A stretch of DNA of 7,576 nucleotides from an uncultured Bacilli bacterium (lineage in GTDB: Bacteria > Bacillota_I > Bacilli_A > RF39 > UBA660): positions 1 to 7,576 of the forward strand of contig CALVUW010000054.1 of assembly GCA_944363695.1 (NCBI GenBank), given 5' to 3'. The translations under genes and the position numbers were made by a program. Below the pieces are notes generated by a model that worked only from the letters and a program-made list of their open reading frames with translations, was not told where the DNA came from and ran no database searches. Within the stretch, counting starts at the first letter, position 1; every line of letters starts with the position of its first letter. This document shows, one piece after another, positions 6,579 to 7,576 of the stretch.

Positions 6579-7576
6579 TGGAACTATATTTACAATTTGG
6601 TTATGGAATGAAACAGTTATCTATAGATTTAGCTGAAAAATGGAAAAAAGCAACTGTAATTTTAAGCCCTAGAGATATTAAAGAAAATAGTTTATGGAAA
6701 TGGTGTAGAGAATTTGCTGCCCATAACATAAATCTCTTATTTGATCCTCAATGTTATTATCCAAAACAAAATCACAAAAATCTAAGTATGTATGGTTATC
6801 ACAATTTAGTGAATTATACTAATATTGGTAAAAAAGATAATGTGACAAAAGAAGAACAACTATTGATAAAAATTAAAGAGTATAATGACATAGCAAATAC
6901 TATAGAGTATATTGTGCCAAGTATTATGCAGTCTGAAATTGATAATGACTGGTTTATAAAGAATAAATTATTAGTAGATAAATCAAAGGAAATACTAGTA
7001 GACAAAGCTAGGATAATGACTATAGCTTTGCCAAGTAGTGCTTTGCTTGGAAACAATGAAATAACTGAAAAAATACTTGAAAATACTGAACATTGGGATA
7101 TAGACGGATATTATATTGTTGCCTATCATCCAGAAAATAAATATTTAGTGGATGATGAAATTACTTGGATGACAAACTTAATGGATTTATGTGCAGGTTT
7201 GAAATTACAAAGAAAAAAAGTAATTTTAGGATATGCAAATCATCAATTTTTATCTTTTGCACCAACAAAAATTGATGCTATTGCATCAGGAACATGGCTT
7301 AATGTTAGAAAATTTGATAATAAATTTAAGGACGAGGATTCAGAACCTAAACAAAGAAACATTTGGTATTATTATCCTCAAGCATTATCGGAATATAAAA
7401 TATCATTTTTAGATTTAGCATTTAATAATGGTATATTAAATAGAATGAAACCAGATTCAAATTTAAATGATGAATATGCAGATGTATTATTTAATGGAGC
7501 ATTGCCAACAAGTACATCATACAGTGAAAGAGAGTCTCATAGGCACTATTTAAATAGTTTAAAACATCAAATAGAT
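6578..7576 (+). CDS. Unrecognised large protein, possible TIM-barrel enzyme (3' end missing)
   Basis: The frame stays open for 333 codons from the ATG overlapping the kinase stop to the window edge, so the protein is longer. GGAG at 6567-6570 supports the start. I cannot name the family. Hydrophobic strands end in polar, potentially catalytic residues: LYLQFGYGM (3-11), TVILSPRD (26-33), INLLFDPQCYYP (51-62), IMTIALPSSA (146-155), DGYYIVAYHPEN (176-187), KVILGYANHQ (214-223), IDAIASGTWLNVR (232-244). Successive strands alternate with helices, as in a beta/alpha barrel. The last part, YYYPQALSEYKISFLDLA (264-281) and YADVLFNGALPTSTSYSERE (300-319), looks strongly conserved in style. It has no signal peptide or membrane segment. 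A tRNA-guanine-transglycosylase-like barrel came to mind, but its motifs were not found. Probably a cytoplasmic enzyme acting with, or controlled by, the kinase. Confidence 0.8.
   Translation, partial: MELYLQFGYGMKQLSIDLAEKWKKATVILSPRDIKENSLWKWCREFAAHNINLLFDPQCYYPKQNHKNLSMYGYHNLVNYTNIGKKDNVTKEEQLLIKIKEYNDIANTIEYIVPSIMQSEIDNDWFIKNKLLVDKSKEILVDKARIMTIALPSSALLGNNEITEKILENTEHWDIDGYYIVAYHPENKYLVDDEITWMTNLMDLCAGLKLQRKKVILGYANHQFLSFAPTKIDAIASGTWLNVRKFDNKFKDEDSEPKQRNIWYYYPQALSEYKISFLDLAFNNGILNRMKPDSNLNDEYADVLFNGALPTSTSYSERESHRHYLNSLKHQID

Noticed and set aside
6332..7056. Two - strand reading frames opposite the kinase and the last gene.
   Set aside because: Both overlap strong + strand coding regions and have no supporting signals.
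35..7576. A functional link between the tRNA-Asn fragment and the possible barrel enzyme (queuosine-type chemistry acts on tRNA-Asn).
   Set aside because: The fragment is explained as an integration scar, and no transglycosylase motif was confirmed in the enzyme.
4984..7576. The TerY-P triad (TerY, phosphatase, kinase) defence arrangement.
   Set aside because: Neither partner shows a von Willebrand-type metal site or PP2C motifs.
1..7576. CRISPR array.
   Set aside because: No regularly spaced direct repeats are present.

Overview
This AT-rich window looks like the genome of a low-GC Gram-positive bacterium, most likely a Clostridia-type Firmicute. The evidence is strong AGGAGG-type ribosome binding sites, AAA/ATA/GAA-dominated codon use, and a mobility gene set (large serine recombinase, TnpV, MobC, relaxase) typical of clostridial integrative mobilizable elements. 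All genes read on the + strand.

Layout. (1) Positions 1-200: a 3' fragment of a tRNA-Asn gene (about 35-75). It looks like the scar of an element integrated in tRNA-Asn that lies to the left of the window. A long hairpin and an intrinsic terminator follow. (2) 227-514: a small unrecognised protein, whose start lies just downstream of that terminator. (3) 515-724: inverted repeats, a second terminator, and a TATAAT box with no good -35, just before the recombinase gene. (4) About 669-4872: a Tn4451-like mobilizable module. It has a TnpX-like large serine recombinase broken by two single-C insertions (725-2541), tnpV (2557-2934), an origin-of-transfer-like stretch rich in inverted repeats (2943-3062), mobC (3166-3486), and an overlapping relaxase gene (3458-4834) followed by a hairpin. 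(5) 4984-7576: a tightly packed three-gene operon with its own promoter. It encodes a putative PD-(D/E)XK-type protein with a winged-helix-like middle, a soluble Ser/Thr protein kinase, and a large protein of unrecognised family that looks like a TIM barrel and runs off the window.

How the genes work together. The mobility module would excise by the serine recombinase, if that gene is functional, and be mobilised by MobC and the relaxase acting at the oriT-like region, using a helper conjugative system. The three-gene operon next to the relaxase is unlike the mobility genes and is the best candidate for an undescribed cargo system: a possible nuclease, a kinase and a possible enzyme, co-transcribed and probably translationally coupled. 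A defence or stress-response role is inferred from composition and location only. The right end of the element and the end of the third gene are outside the window.
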